Positions 46,546-55,855 are shown, counted from the first letter of the stretch. The stretch is DNA of 64,000 bases from Bacteroides sp. 51 (GCF_010500965.1 NZ_QVMI01000021.1:1-64000); one strand, 5' to 3'. A program made the numbers and translations. The notes: generated by a model from the sequence alone, not told the origin.

Positions 46546-46920
46546 TTATTCTACACTGAACTCTCCATAGACACAACCACCACCAGTTGCAGTCTGAGTT
46601 AATTTCAATAAATAAGTTCCAGACTCTAAATCGCCTGTATAAACCGAGAACTGAGTTGCACCTGTTACATTTAATGTAGTTGTGTATACAACATCACTTC
46701 CTTCATTTACAGTAATCTTAAGATTTCCTACTGCGCGATTGAAAGTTAGAACAACTGCATTATCTGTTTGTATTGCTGTTACAGCAGGTGGAACTACGGA
46801 GCGAGGAATTAAAGATTCATCAAATTCCCCATTAAGTTCTACAGCTTTACTATTTACTTTAGAGTTTACAGCAGCAAATAAACAAATTAGTGATAAAAAT
46901 AAAAATGATTTTAATTTCAT
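46546..46920 (-). CDS. DUF3244-family small secreted protein
   Basis: A 124-residue exported protein (signal peptide 1-19, LSLICLFAAVNSK). The mature part is an all-beta Ig-like DUF3244 domain (about 45-122): IPRSVVPPAVTAIQTDNAVVLTF, LKITVNEGSDVVYTTTLNV and FSVYTGDLESGTYLLKLTQT. Function unknown. It stands just behind a TPR/LuxR-like membrane sensor on the same strand, an arrangement typical for this family, which suggests the sensor controls it. Confidence 0.85.
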   Translation of the reverse strand: MKLKSFLFLSLICLFAAVNSKVNSKAVELNGEFDESLIPRSVVPPAVTAIQTDNAVVLTFNRAVGNLKITVNEGSDVVYTTTLNVTGATQFSVYTGDLESGTYLLKLTQTATGGGCVYGEFSVE

Positions 46921-47097
46921 AATTTTTTAGTGATTATTTCTCTAATTATTATTTCCCAAAAGTACGGGTTATCTATAAATAAACAAAGAATCAGGGTGGG
47001 ACAAATTCAATCAAAAATTAATTCATTATCACACTGGTTATCAACAAATTAAAAACAAAGTTACATCCAAACCGTGGACATGAAATATTTTTTTTAA

Positions 47098-48828
47098 TTA
47101 AAATCTCACCAAAAACTCTTCTAAAGTTTCATCGGCGGGAACACCTAAAGCAGACTTTAGTCTTGTTTTACTTTTACGAACAGATTCTAACGTTGCATTT
47201 GATACATTACATAAATCCTGATTTGTAAACTGCAACTTCAACAAGCAACACAATTCTATTTCATGTTTTGTTAATCCCGGAAACTTCTCAATAAGACGAT
47301 CTATATAACCATTATATAGAAAGTTGAATAACTTCACTAATTGATCAATATCATGATCAGATAACTTTCTATTCAAAGTTCCATTCTTTATAGACAATAA
47401 AGTACGAAGTGCAACAGTGTATGCGCCTGATTCTGTTTCTGATTCTTCCAACACAACTTTATCATGCCCTAAAACAAGCAACCGTTCTGTTAAATCCCGA
47501 TTTTGATTGGTTAACAAGGTTATCTTTCCGATAAGTTCTCCCATCTCGTTTTGGCGATCTGCTTTTGATTCAGTATAACCAGATAACTCTATTTTATAGT
47601 CTTCTATTTCCTTGTGATTCTGACTAATCGTTCGTTCGATATCTTCAATTCGCTTTTTATTGTGATAATTGCGATAATAATAGTATATCGCTATAATTAA
47701 AACTATAAGTATAAATATAACCCCAAGTAATGAAATAGAGTTCCTATTATTACGAATTTGCAGGTTTTCATTTTTTAATTTCTCATTATCATATTTCTTC
47801 TGTAATTCTAATGCATAGCTCCAATTCTTCCGATCCATCAATAAACTTCTTATAGAATCACATTTCTCAAAATAGTTTATAACATTCTCATAATCCCCTT
47901 TCTGAAGACTTATTTTATAAAGATAACTATAGGCATTTGAATGGTTCTCTGGTTTAGGGCTAATCAAAGATTTATTTAAAAATTCCTCAGCCTTATCATA
48001 TTTCCCCATTTGAAAATACAAAATACCCAAAGATAAATACCTTGTATATATCTCCCCAATCTCCAGTTTATCTATAGACGTAAGCATTAAAGATTCTGCT
48101 TTTTCATAGTTACCTGTTTTTCGACTGATTATACCGAGATCATGAAGTATAAAAGACTCAGACTTCAATTCTTTATCGCTAGCTATTTTCAAAGCAGAAG
48201 TATAATAATAAAATGCACTATCAACTTCATTCTTTAAGAAATATGTCCACCCAATACCACGCATGGCAATAGTAATCGAAAGTGTATCATTAATCCAATC
48301 ATAATACTCTAACGATTCTTTATAATTTAACAGAGCTTCATTATATATGTGTCTATGCCTATTAACACTACCAATTAAATATGCCAGTGATCCTAATAAT
48401 TTATATTCTTTACTATTATCCAACATCCTCTTTGATTTCAAAAACACATCTAATGATTCTTCATACTTCCTTGAATCATACAAATAGCGCCCATAATAGA
48501 AGTACGCCTTACCTTTAGACACATTGTCACTTGAGTTCTCATAATACCGAATAGCCAACTGTATTAAAGAGTCCGACTCCAAAGGCTTATAGTTTTTGTC
48601 TAATGCCTGTGTCATCAGTAATCCATAGTCTGCTTGATTTTTACCTTGTAATTCCTGTGGATTTGGAATACGTTGCAAGATTGATAAAGCACTATCCGGT
48701 TGTGCTTCCATACATTGTTCTGCTTTTTGCAAAAATTCTGTAATTTGATCAACCTTCTTCGCACACGAAAGCAATGCCAAAAAGAAAAAGAGGCATACTA
48801 TAGTAGTACATACTTGTTTCGTCTTCAT
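47098..48828 (-). CDS. membrane TPR sensor with C-terminal LuxR-like domain
   Basis: A 576-residue protein. The N-terminal export/lipoprotein signal (FFFLALLSCAKK, Cys near 22) leads to periplasmic TPR repeats (about 30-345, among them YYFYGRYLYDSRKYEESLDVFL and LGILYFQMGKYDKAEEFLNKSL). One membrane span is near 365-385 (SISLLGVIFILIVLIIAIYYYY). A cytoplasmic coiled coil (about 390-460) precedes a C-terminal winged/LuxR-like helix-turn-helix (about 515-575, LTKHEIELCCLLKLQFTNQDLCNVSNATLESVRKSKTRLK split over two helices). This is the Bacteroidales one-component TPR regulator type. Likely targets are the DUF3244 gene and neighbours; inferred from position. Confidence 0.87.
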   Translation of the reverse strand: MKTKQVCTTIVCLFFFLALLSCAKKVDQITEFLQKAEQCMEAQPDSALSILQRIPNPQELQGKNQADYGLLMTQALDKNYKPLESDSLIQLAIRYYENSSDNVSKGKAYFYYGRYLYDSRKYEESLDVFLKSKRMLDNSKEYKLLGSLAYLIGSVNRHRHIYNEALLNYKESLEYYDWINDTLSITIAMRGIGWTYFLKNEVDSAFYYYTSALKIASDKELKSESFILHDLGIISRKTGNYEKAESLMLTSIDKLEIGEIYTRYLSLGILYFQMGKYDKAEEFLNKSLISPKPENHSNAYSYLYKISLQKGDYENVINYFEKCDSIRSLLMDRKNWSYALELQKKYDNEKLKNENLQIRNNRNSISLLGVIFILIVLIIAIYYYYRNYHNKKRIEDIERTISQNHKEIEDYKIELSGYTESKADRQNEMGELIGKITLLTNQNRDLTERLLVLGHDKVVLEESETESGAYTVALRTLLSIKNGTLNRKLSDHDIDQLVKLFNFLYNGYIDRLIEKFPGLTKHEIELCCLLKLQFTNQDLCNVSNATLESVRKSKTRLKSALGVPADETLEEFLVRF

Positions 48829-49074
48829 TTAGATGGTATTTTAATTATCTGAAAAACCAATCTATTATTAAATAAAATAAGATATTGGACGGATCTGGGA
48901 CAAAAATACCAAAAAACATATTCATATAAGATTTTCTGCGTGTGTAAAAAACAACAAATATGCGGTTTTTTACACATAAGAAAAGTTGTATTTCTCAATA
49001 CAACTTAAAAAGGAGAATATAAGTAGCTGATTTTTAACCTAAAACAAGGCGAAAGTTCAATCCTACCGTTGTAA

Positions 49075-49830
49075 TCATCTTCTGTTTTTTACAGGTGCTC
49101 CCTGTTCGGCAGCCTGATTTTCTTGCATGCGTTGATGCTCTTCAAACAACTGCATATTCTCTTTGGCCTTGTTGGTGAATTCTTTCACTAACCTATGACT
49201 CTTAAAAGTATATGGAGCATCCTTAAGTATTTCTTCAATCTGGGGAGTAATGACCGGATAAGGCAAACTACTACAAAGCATTACAAAAACATTAGGGCCT
49301 AATATTGTTTCATAGTTATTTGAGATAAACTTTTTCACATATTCGCCAGATGCCTTGGTAAGTGCCTCACCTTCTTTATTTATTTCCTCATATATATCTT
49401 TCAATCCAACTCCATCCAGCACCATACGGGCTTCCTTGCTTTCCAGCTCTTCGATCTTCATATCAAAATCGCTCTTTTTGCCGATAAACTCATATAGAGC
49501 ATCATTCAATGGAGTGCCGCTGGCCTTTACGTTATCATAGCCAATGGAAACTTTTATATTTCCACTTTCTACCACCAAAGGCATGACATTATCATCGTTC
49601 ATAAACAATGAAGCAAACACCACAGAGTCAACTTTACCTTTCATGGTGAACATTCCATGAATAATTTCAGCAGAGTCGACTATCGCCCACTCACCGTCAT
49701 GCTGAAGTGTTTTTATAAATAACATTTTTCCGTCTAATCTATTAATAGCAGACGAACCTTCAATTTTATACTGCTTGCCACAAGATGTCAGCACAAACAG
49801 TGAACATAGAAATGGTAAAAGCTTATTCAT
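49075..49830 (-). CDS. DUF4369-type lipoprotein
   Basis: A 251-residue lipoprotein (SLFVLTSCGKQYKIEG, lipobox Cys near 17). Residues about 20-115 match DUF4369 (KIEGSSAINRLDGKMLFIKTL, IVDSAEIIHGMFTMKGKVD, VMPLVVESGNIKVSIGYDNVKASGTPLND), the N-terminal domain often fused to a thioredoxin-like part. Here no thioredoxin domain follows; the rest is helical and ends in a Gln/Asn-rich tail. A TATTTTTG -7 box lies 30 bases upstream. Confidence 0.82.
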   Translation of the reverse strand: MNKLLPFLCSLFVLTSCGKQYKIEGSSAINRLDGKMLFIKTLQHDGEWAIVDSAEIIHGMFTMKGKVDSVVFASLFMNDDNVMPLVVESGNIKVSIGYDNVKASGTPLNDALYEFIGKKSDFDMKIEELESKEARMVLDGVGLKDIYEEINKEGEALTKASGEYVKKFISNNYETILGPNVFVMLCSSLPYPVITPQIEEILKDAPYTFKSHRLVKEFTNKAKENMQLFEEHQRMQENQAAEQGAPVKNRR

Positions 49831-49859
49831 TCAAAAGCACACATTTATTCTTTGTTCCA

Positions 49860-49867
49860 CAAAAATA
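49860..49867 (-). promoter_or_regulatory. -7 box of DUF4369 lipoprotein gene
   Basis: Minus strand TATTTTTG fits TAnnTTTG, 30 bases before the ATG. Confidence 0.5.
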
Positions 49868-49985
49868 CAATCTAATCATCATCCTAGGAAACATTTTATC
49901 AATATTTAAATCTTCCACGCGGGTTTTTCTTCATAATTATACAGAAAGTTTGCGAAAGCTCTCTGATAATTTCAATTAGTTTACT

Positions 49986-49993
49986 TATTTTTG
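49986..49993 (+). promoter_or_regulatory. possible -7 box of dpp7-dpp11
   Basis: TATTTTTG on the plus strand. If used, the leader would be about 395 bases and contain the whole 50012-50331 palindrome. No -33 TTTG at the usual distance. Confidence 0.35.
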
Positions 49994-50011
49994 CATTCAG
50001 TTAGGATTGGA

Positions 50012-50331
50012 AATTAACGTGAGTTCTATATAAGAGATAAAGTAAAAAGATGTATCTGTAAGGCTGAAAGCCTGTTATACCTTAGCCTGGGGTCAGGGAG
50101 CGGAGCGACCGCAGCCCCAGGGCGGCAACGTGCCGCAGCGAGGAGTGCTGAAAGCACGATATATAAAAATGTGTGGCTTGTATATCGCTCTTACAGAGCT
50201 CTTTGCCCGCGGTGGTTCACCGCCCTAGGGCTGCGTTCGCTCCGCTCACTGACCCTAGGCTAAGGTATAACAGGCTTTCAGCCTTACAGATAGATTAGAT
50301 GGATGATTTTTATATTGAATTCACGTTAATT
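50012..50331. mobile_element. MITE-like palindromic element, ~320 bp
   Basis: Outer inverted repeats AATTAACGTGAGTTCTATATA (in two parts: 50012-50022 and on to 50032) and its near complement at 50311-50331 differ at two positions. Inside, 50053-50125 and 50220-50292 form a second, ~70-bp inverted repeat (starts TATCTGTAAGGCTGAAAGCC, ends in the complement) with compensated and uncompensated differences. The centre has a smaller hairpin GTGCTGAAAGCAC. It has no ORF. This fits a non-autonomous, transposase-mobilised element, but target-site duplication is not clear. Confidence 0.72.
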
Positions 50332-50395
50332 AGAAATACTCAAAACCCTACAGAAACAATCATAACCAACCAGAAACAATCAAATTAATATAAAT

Positions 50396-52561
50396 ATGAA
50401 TAAGATTAAAATCTACCTATCGGCAATCATTTTGCTGATTACATGCTCCGTAAGAGCGGATGAAGGAATGTGGTTATTGCAACTTATGCAAGAGCAACAC
50501 TCCATTGACATGATGAAAAAACAAGGATTAAAGCTGGATGTACTGGATTTATACAATCCGAATGGCGTTTCTCTTAAAGACGCTGTGGGTATCTTTGGCG
50601 GGGGATGTACCGGAGAAATCATTTCGCCGGAAGGTTTGATTCTAACCAACCACCACTGTGGATATGGTTTTATTCAGCAACACAGTTCCGTAGAACATGA
50701 CTACCTCACGGATGGTTTCTGGGCTACATCAAAAGATAAAGAATTGCCTACTCCGGGGCTGAAGTTTACGTTCATCGAACGTATAGAGGACATCACCGAC
50801 CTGGTAAATAAAAAAATCGCCGATAAAGAGATCACAGAAACCGAATCACTTTCAAGAGAATTCTGGGGAAAACTGGCCGCCGAACTACACAACCAAAGCG
50901 ATTTGAAGGAGAAAAAAGGAATAAGTCCGCAGGTTCTGCCCTTCTATGCCGGAAACAAGTTCTACATTATATATAGGAAAGTATACTCCGATGTACGTAT
51001 GGTTGCAGCACCTCCATCTTCTATCGGTAAGTTTGGAGGCGAAACCGACAACTGGATGTGGCCACGCCACACGGGGGACTTCTCTATGTTCCGTATCTAT
51101 GCCGATGCAAATGGCGAACCTGCCGACTATGATGCAAGCAATACGCCTCTGAAAACAACGAAACATCTGCCCATCTCTATCAAAGGTATCAATGAAGGCG
51201 ACTATGCCATGATCATGGGATTCCCGGGCAGCACAAGCCGCTACCTGACTGTATCCGAAGTTAAGCAACGCATGGAAGCCTCAAACGCTCCACGTATTCA
51301 GATCCGTGGTGCACGTCAGGAAGTGCTGAAGGCTGCGATGAACGCCAGCGATAAAACGCGTATCCAATATGCCAACAAATACGCAGGCTCGTCCAACTAT
51401 TGGAAAAACTCGATTGGTATGAATAAAGCGATTGTTGATAATAATGTACTGGGCACCAAAACGGAACAAGAAGCCGCTTTCCTCAAGTTTGCAAGAGAGC
51501 AAAACAATGAAGCCTATCAAAAGGTTGTCGACCAGATAGATCAGGCTATTACCAGCACTCAGCCTTTGACGTATCAACGTACTTGCCTTTCGGAGGCATT
51601 CTTAATGGGTATCGAATTCAGAACATCTCATTTGTTGCTGGATAAAATGAAAGAAGCTATTGAAGAAAAGAACACAGCAGGAATCGATTCTTTGAAAGAT
51701 TCCTTCCAGAAGGTATTTGACCGTATCCATAATAAAGATTACGATCACGAAGTAGACCGCCAGGTGGCTAAAACCCTCTTCCCTCTTTACGCTGAAATGG
51801 TTCCATCCAGCGAACATCCTGCTATCTATACTGTTATTGCCCAGGAATATAAAGGCGATTACAACAAATTTATTGATGACATGTACGATAACTCTATCAT
51901 GTCCAATCAGGAAAATCTGGATAAATTCCTCAAAAAGCCAACAGTCAAAGCGTTGGACAACGATCTATCTGCACAATATAGCAAATCTACTTTAGATAAA
52001 TTCCAGGAGTTAAACAAACTGATGACTCCGCTGCAAGACGAGTTGGATATTCTACATAAAACATACATCCGCGGTTTGGGAGATATGAAGCTCCCTGTTC
52101 CATCGTATCCGGATGCAAACTTTACGTTACGCTTAACTTATGGCAATATCAAGTCATATAGTCCACGCGATGGTGTACATTATAAATATTACACCACTGC
52201 TAAGGGCGTCTTGGAAAAAGAAGATCCGACCAACCGCGAGTTCAACGTACCCGCTAAACTAAAAGAGTTGATCGAGAACGCCGATTATGGCCAATATGCA
52301 CTACCAAACGGCGAAATGCCCCTGTGTTTCCTTACTAATAATGACATTACCGGCGGAAACTCCGGCAGTCCGGTATTGAACGAAAACGGCGAACTGATCG
52401 GTTGTGCGTTCGACGGAAACTGGGAATCGCTAAGTGGTGACATCAACTTCGATAACAATATGCAGCGTTGCATCAACCTGGATATCCGCTATGTGTTATT
52501 CATCCTTGAAAAGCTGGGAGGCTGCGGACACCTGATCAATGAAATGACTATCGTTCAATAA
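50396..52561 (+). CDS. dpp7: dipeptidyl-peptidase 7-type, family S46
   Basis: A 721-residue exported serine peptidase that removes dipeptides from the N-terminus of peptides. Signal peptide 1-21 (ending SVRAD). Catalytic residues are visible: His in TNHHCGYG (about 86-87), Asp in [12 protein letters not shown] near 225, and Ser in [10 protein letters not shown] (656). The specificity position, Gly673 in Porphyromonas DPP7 and Arg673 in DPP11, is Gly674 here (AFDGNWE), so DPP7-type preference for hydrophobic/aliphatic residues at P1 is expected. It has the same length as dpp11, two bases downstream, and clearly arose with it by duplication. Confidence 0.92.
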   Translation: MNKIKIYLSAIILLITCSVRADEGMWLLQLMQEQHSIDMMKKQGLKLDVLDLYNPNGVSLKDAVGIFGGGCTGEIISPEGLILTNHHCGYGFIQQHSSVEHDYLTDGFWATSKDKELPTPGLKFTFIERIEDITDLVNKKIADKEITETESLSREFWGKLAAELHNQSDLKEKKGISPQVLPFYAGNKFYIIYRKVYSDVRMVAAPPSSIGKFGGETDNWMWPRHTGDFSMFRIYADANGEPADYDASNTPLKTTKHLPISIKGINEGDYAMIMGFPGSTSRYLTVSEVKQRMEASNAPRIQIRGARQEVLKAAMNASDKTRIQYANKYAGSSNYWKNSIGMNKAIVDNNVLGTKTEQEAAFLKFAREQNNEAYQKVVDQIDQAITSTQPLTYQRTCLSEAFLMGIEFRTSHLLLDKMKEAIEEKNTAGIDSLKDSFQKVFDRIHNKDYDHEVDRQVAKTLFPLYAEMVPSSEHPAIYTVIAQEYKGDYNKFIDDMYDNSIMSNQENLDKFLKKPTVKALDNDLSAQYSKSTLDKFQELNKLMTPLQDELDILHKTYIRGLGDMKLPVPSYPDANFTLRLTYGNIKSYSPRDGVHYKYYTTAKGVLEKEDPTNREFNVPAKLKELIENADYGQYALPNGEMPLCFLTNNDITGGNSGSPVLNENGELIGCAFDGNWESLSGDINFDNNMQRCINLDIRYVLFILEKLGGCGHLINEMTIVQ

Positions 52562-52563
52562 GT

Positions 52564-54729
52564 ATGAAGAAAATATTATTTGCAATAACTTCCTGCTTCA
52601 TCGCTACCTTGTCGGCCAATGCCGATGAGGGTATGTGGTTGCTCCCCGACCTGAAAGCGCAAAATGAGGCAGCAATGATGGAATTGGGCTTACAGATTCC
52701 GATGGAACAGGTATATAGTCCGGATGGAATCTCCATTAAAGATGCGGTTGTACACTTCGGCAGAGGATGTACGGGCGAAGTCATCTCCGCCGAGGGCTTG
52801 GTATTAACCAATCATCATTGCGGATACGGAGCCATACAGCAGCTCAGTTCGGTAGACCATGATTACCTTACCGATGGTTTTTGGGCGATGAGTCGCGAAG
52901 AGGAGTTGCCCTGCAAGGGACTCACCATCACCTTTATCGATAAGATTCTGGACATAACGGCCTATGTTACCGAACAATTGGCTACGGACAATGATCCAAA
53001 CGGTACCAATTACCTGTCGCCGTCTTACCTGACTAAAGTGGCGAATCGTTTTGCCGAGAAAGAAAACATCATCGTTTCTCCGGCAACAACATTAGAGTTA
53101 AAGCCATTCTACGGTGGAAACAAGTACTACTTGTTCGTCAAAACAACCTACAACGACATCCGGATGGTGGGCGCCCCTCCTTCATCCATCGGGAAATATG
53201 GCGCGGATACGGACAACTGGATGTGGCCCCGCCATACCGGTGATTTTTCCATCTTCCGCATCTATGCCGACAAGAACGGTAAACCGGCCGAATATTCCAA
53301 GAACAATATCCCATTGCAGGTTAAGAAACACCTGACAATCAGTCTGGCGGGATACAAAGAAGGTGATTTTACTTTCGTTATGGGATTTCCCGGACGCAAC
53401 TGGCGGTATATGATCTCGGACGAAGTAGAGGAGCGCATGCAAACCACCAATTTTATGCGCCACCATGTTCGCGAAGCCCGCCAGAATGTATTGATGGAGG
53501 AAATGCTCAGCGATCCGGCCGTACGCATTCATTACGCAAGCAAATATGCATCATCTGCCAATTACTGGAAAAACGCCATCGGCATGAACGAGGGACTGAT
53601 TCGTCTTAATGTATTGGCAACGAAACGCGCCCAACAGGAACAACTCCTTGCCCGCGGAAAAGAGACAGGAGATAATGCTTACCAGCAGGCATTTGATGAG
53701 ATACGCTCCATTGTAGCACATCGCAGAGATGCCATGTACAACCAGCAAGCGATAAATGAGGCGTTGGTTACGGCACTCGACTTTATGCGAATTCCATCGA
53801 CCTCGGTTCTGGAAAAGGCATTAAAGAACAAAGATGACGCTAAAATCCAGGAAGAAACAGAGAAACTAAAGGAAAAAGCGGCGGAATATTTCGAGTCCGT
53901 CCCATTCCCCGAAGTAGAAAAGAAGGTGGGTAAACAGATGTTGAAAACCTATATGGAATATATTCCAAAGGCGCAAAGAATCAGTATTTTCAAGGTCATC
54001 GACGGGCGTTTTAAAGGAAATGCCGACGCCTTTATTGATGCTTGTTTCCATTATTCCATTTTCGCCTCGGAAGAAAACTTTGAGCGTTTCATCAAAAAGC
54101 CGTCACTCAATGCCATAGAGAAAGATTGGATGATATTATTCAAATATTCCATCACAGACGGACTGTACACCACTGCTCTGGACATGAAAGAAGCCAATCA
54201 GAACTATGATGCCGCTCACAAAATATGGGTAAAGGGCATGATGGATATGCGGAAAGACGCCGGCATTCCCATCTATCCGGATGCCAACTCCACATTAAGG
54301 CTTACATACGGGAAAGTGCTCTCCTATGAGCCGGAAGACGGGGTAGTTTATGACTATTACACCACTTTAAAGGGAGTAATGGAAAAAGAAGATCCTACCA
54401 ACTGGGAATTTGTGGTTCCCGAAAGGCTAAAACACCTGTATCAACGCAAAGACTACGGACGTTACGCGATGGAAAATGGCGAAATGCCTGTGTGTTTCAT
54501 TGTAGATACGGACAACACAGGAGGAAACTCCGGTAGCCCGGTACTCAATGGCAAAGGCGAACTTATCGGCACCGGTTTCGACCGCAACTACGAAGGCTTG
54601 ACAGGAGATATTGCTTTCCGCCCATCTTCTCAACGTGCCGCATGTGTTGATATTCGCTATACCTTATTTATTATAGATAAATTCGCCGGAGCTTCTCACA
54701 TCATCAATGAGTTGACGATTGTAGAATAA
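52564..54729 (+). CDS. dpp11: dipeptidyl-peptidase 11-type (Asp/Glu-specific), family S46
   Basis: A 721-residue exported peptidase paralogous to the gene before it. Signal peptide 1-20 (ending SANAD). His85 in TNHHCGYG, Asp in [16 protein letters not shown] near 225, Ser656 in [10 protein letters not shown]. The residue that sets specificity is Arg674 (GFDRNYE), the DPP11 state, which binds acidic P1 side chains. It starts two bases after the dpp7 stop, so the two are translated from one message and together release hydrophobic and acidic dipeptides. A long hairpin with a T-tail ends the operon. Confidence 0.92.
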   Translation: MKKILFAITSCFIATLSANADEGMWLLPDLKAQNEAAMMELGLQIPMEQVYSPDGISIKDAVVHFGRGCTGEVISAEGLVLTNHHCGYGAIQQLSSVDHDYLTDGFWAMSREEELPCKGLTITFIDKILDITAYVTEQLATDNDPNGTNYLSPSYLTKVANRFAEKENIIVSPATTLELKPFYGGNKYYLFVKTTYNDIRMVGAPPSSIGKYGADTDNWMWPRHTGDFSIFRIYADKNGKPAEYSKNNIPLQVKKHLTISLAGYKEGDFTFVMGFPGRNWRYMISDEVEERMQTTNFMRHHVREARQNVLMEEMLSDPAVRIHYASKYASSANYWKNAIGMNEGLIRLNVLATKRAQQEQLLARGKETGDNAYQQAFDEIRSIVAHRRDAMYNQQAINEALVTALDFMRIPSTSVLEKALKNKDDAKIQEETEKLKEKAAEYFESVPFPEVEKKVGKQMLKTYMEYIPKAQRISIFKVIDGRFKGNADAFIDACFHYSIFASEENFERFIKKPSLNAIEKDWMILFKYSITDGLYTTALDMKEANQNYDAAHKIWVKGMMDMRKDAGIPIYPDANSTLRLTYGKVLSYEPEDGVVYDYYTTLKGVMEKEDPTNWEFVVPERLKHLYQRKDYGRYAMENGEMPVCFIVDTDNTGGNSGSPVLNGKGELIGTGFDRNYEGLTGDIAFRPSSQRAACVDIRYTLFIIDKFAGASHIINELTIVE

Positions 54730-54730
54730 A

Positions 54731-54818
54731 CGGTCTACGAGATCCTATATAAAGGTCTACGAAATACCATTGGGATACCTACGAGATCTCAATGGTATCT
54801 CGTAGACCTTTTTTGTCG
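54731..54818. repeat. 22-bp-register array E forming long terminator-like hairpin
   Basis: Units at 54731, 54753, 54775 and 54797. The first three carry GGTCTACGAGAT, GGTCTACGAAAT and ACCTACGAGAT at one offset; the fourth carries the inverted ATCTCGTAGACC. 54751-54774 pairs with 54788-54811 over ~24 bases, and TTTTTT follows on the plus strand, so it can end dpp transcription. Confidence 0.75.
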
Positions 54819-54883
54819 TACCATAATGAAGCCATAGAACGTGAACAAAACCCTTCGTTAATCGTTATCTAAGAAAATAATAG

Positions 54884-54891
54884 TATCTTCG
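54884..54891 (+). promoter_or_regulatory. possible -7 box of trxA
   Basis: TATCTTCG is one base off TAnnTTTG, 36 bases before the ATG at 54928. Confidence 0.35.
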
Positions 54892-54927
54892 TACCCGTAA
54901 GGGACGATTAACAGAAAGGAGTTTTTT

Positions 54928-55224
54928 ATGAGAAAGTTCGAAGAATTAATAAAGTCCCCCATACCCGTTCTTGTTGATTTCACCGCCCAATGGTGTGGTC
55001 CGTGCAAAGCCATGAAACCCGTCCTGGAAGACGTAAAGAAACAATTAGGAGACAGGGTTCGTATTATAAAAATTGATGTAGACCAGTTTGGCGAGTTAGC
55101 CCAACAATATCGCATTCAATCCGTGCCGACTTTTATCTTATTCAAAAACGGAGATAAACTATGGAGGCAATCGGGTTTGATGCAGGCACAACAATTAAAA
55201 GAAATGATAGAACAAAACGAATGA
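54928..55224 (+). CDS. trxA: thioredoxin
   Basis: A 98-residue cytoplasmic thioredoxin. The redox site is WCGPC at about 25-29 (VDFTAQWCGPCKAMKPVLEDV), with the cis-Pro in QSVPTFILFKNG near 70. Length is slightly below the usual 105 because strand 1 is short. The next gene, an exported thioredoxin, overlaps or nearly overlaps its stop codon, so the two form an operon. Confidence 0.93.
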   Translation: MRKFEELIKSPIPVLVDFTAQWCGPCKAMKPVLEDVKKQLGDRVRIIKIDVDQFGELAQQYRIQSVPTFILFKNGDKLWRQSGLMQAQQLKEMIEQNE

Positions 55225-55226
55225 AT

Positions 55227-55694
55227 ATGAAAAAATACTTATTAAGTATCGCCTTAGTATTCGCTGCCATGACAGCCTATGCTTTTGATGAAGGAACTGA
55301 AAATACGGAAACGAATCAAAACAATTCAAAAGGTGAGGTCGTTGTCATGAACAAACAACTCTTCCTCTCGGATGTTTTTGATTACGAAAAAACGGCCGAA
55401 TGGAAATACAAAGGCAACAAACCTGCCATTATCGACTTATATGCCGATTGGTGCGGACCATGCCGCACAGTGGCCCCCATCATGAAAGAACTGGCCAAAG
55501 AATACAGCGATAAAATCACTATATATAAGGTAAACGTAGACAAAGAGAAAGAACTTGCCGCATTGTTCAATGCAACCAGCATTCCTCTTTTCGTATTTAT
55601 ACCGATGAATGGTGAGCCTCAACTGTTTCGTGGCGCCGCCGATAAAGCTACTTATAAAGAAGCCATCGATTCTTTTCTATTAGGAACAGAATAG
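55227..55694 (+). CDS. exported thioredoxin-like protein
   Basis: A 155-residue protein starting MKKYLLSIALVFAAMTAYAFDEG, a clear signal peptide (cleavage near 20). After a ~30-residue linker rich in Asn/Thr comes a thioredoxin domain with WCGPC near 84 (YADWCGPCRTVAPIMKELA) and cis-Pro in TSIPLFVFIPMNG near 123. It would act in the periplasm. The ATG at 55227 is chosen; another ATG at 55221, overlapping the trxA stop (ATGA), would add only Met-Asn. A longer reading from 55161 runs inside trxA and is rejected. A double-palindrome element starts three bases after the stop. Confidence 0.9.
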   Translation: MKKYLLSIALVFAAMTAYAFDEGTENTETNQNNSKGEVVVMNKQLFLSDVFDYEKTAEWKYKGNKPAIIDLYADWCGPCRTVAPIMKELAKEYSDKITIYKVNVDKEKELAALFNATSIPLFVFIPMNGEPQLFRGAADKATYKEAIDSFLLGTE

Positions 55695-55696
55695 AA

Positions 55697-55765
55697 GTAG
55701 GGGCGGTTCGTGAACCACCCACCCGATAAGCCTTGTACTAGGGCGGTTCGCGAACCGCCCCTACA
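55697..55765. repeat. double-palindrome element, copy 4
   Basis: GTAGGGGCGG ... CGCCCCTACA with GGGGCGGTTCGTGAACCACC (one wobble) and GGGCGGTTCGCGAACCGCCC. Located between the exported thioredoxin and nadE. Confidence 0.9.
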
Positions 55766-55823
55766 AAAGTGGCATCCGGTACCTCCAATCTTTATTATCA
55801 AGATAGAGTCCTGCGATGCTTTT

Positions 55824-55855
55824 TTTGTGTTCCTATTATTTATTTCCTAATTTTG
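55824..55855 (+). promoter_or_regulatory. promoter of nadE
   Basis: TTTG (55824-55827), 20-base spacer, TAATTTTG (55848-55855). Full match to the Bacteroidota pattern, 25 bases before the ATG. Confidence 0.75.

Larger units (their letters stand above)
49831..50395. other. divergent intergenic region with MITE-like element
   Basis: 565 bases holding the minus promoter of the DUF4369 gene, a plus-strand -7 box (49986-49993) and the palindromic element 50012-50331. The last 65 bases before dpp7 are A-rich with repeated CAGAAACAATCA. Confidence 0.7.

Noticed and set aside
55161-55226. Longer start for the exported thioredoxin
   Set aside because: It would lie inside trxA and hide the signal peptide behind 22 unrelated residues; ATG 55227 begins the signal peptide.
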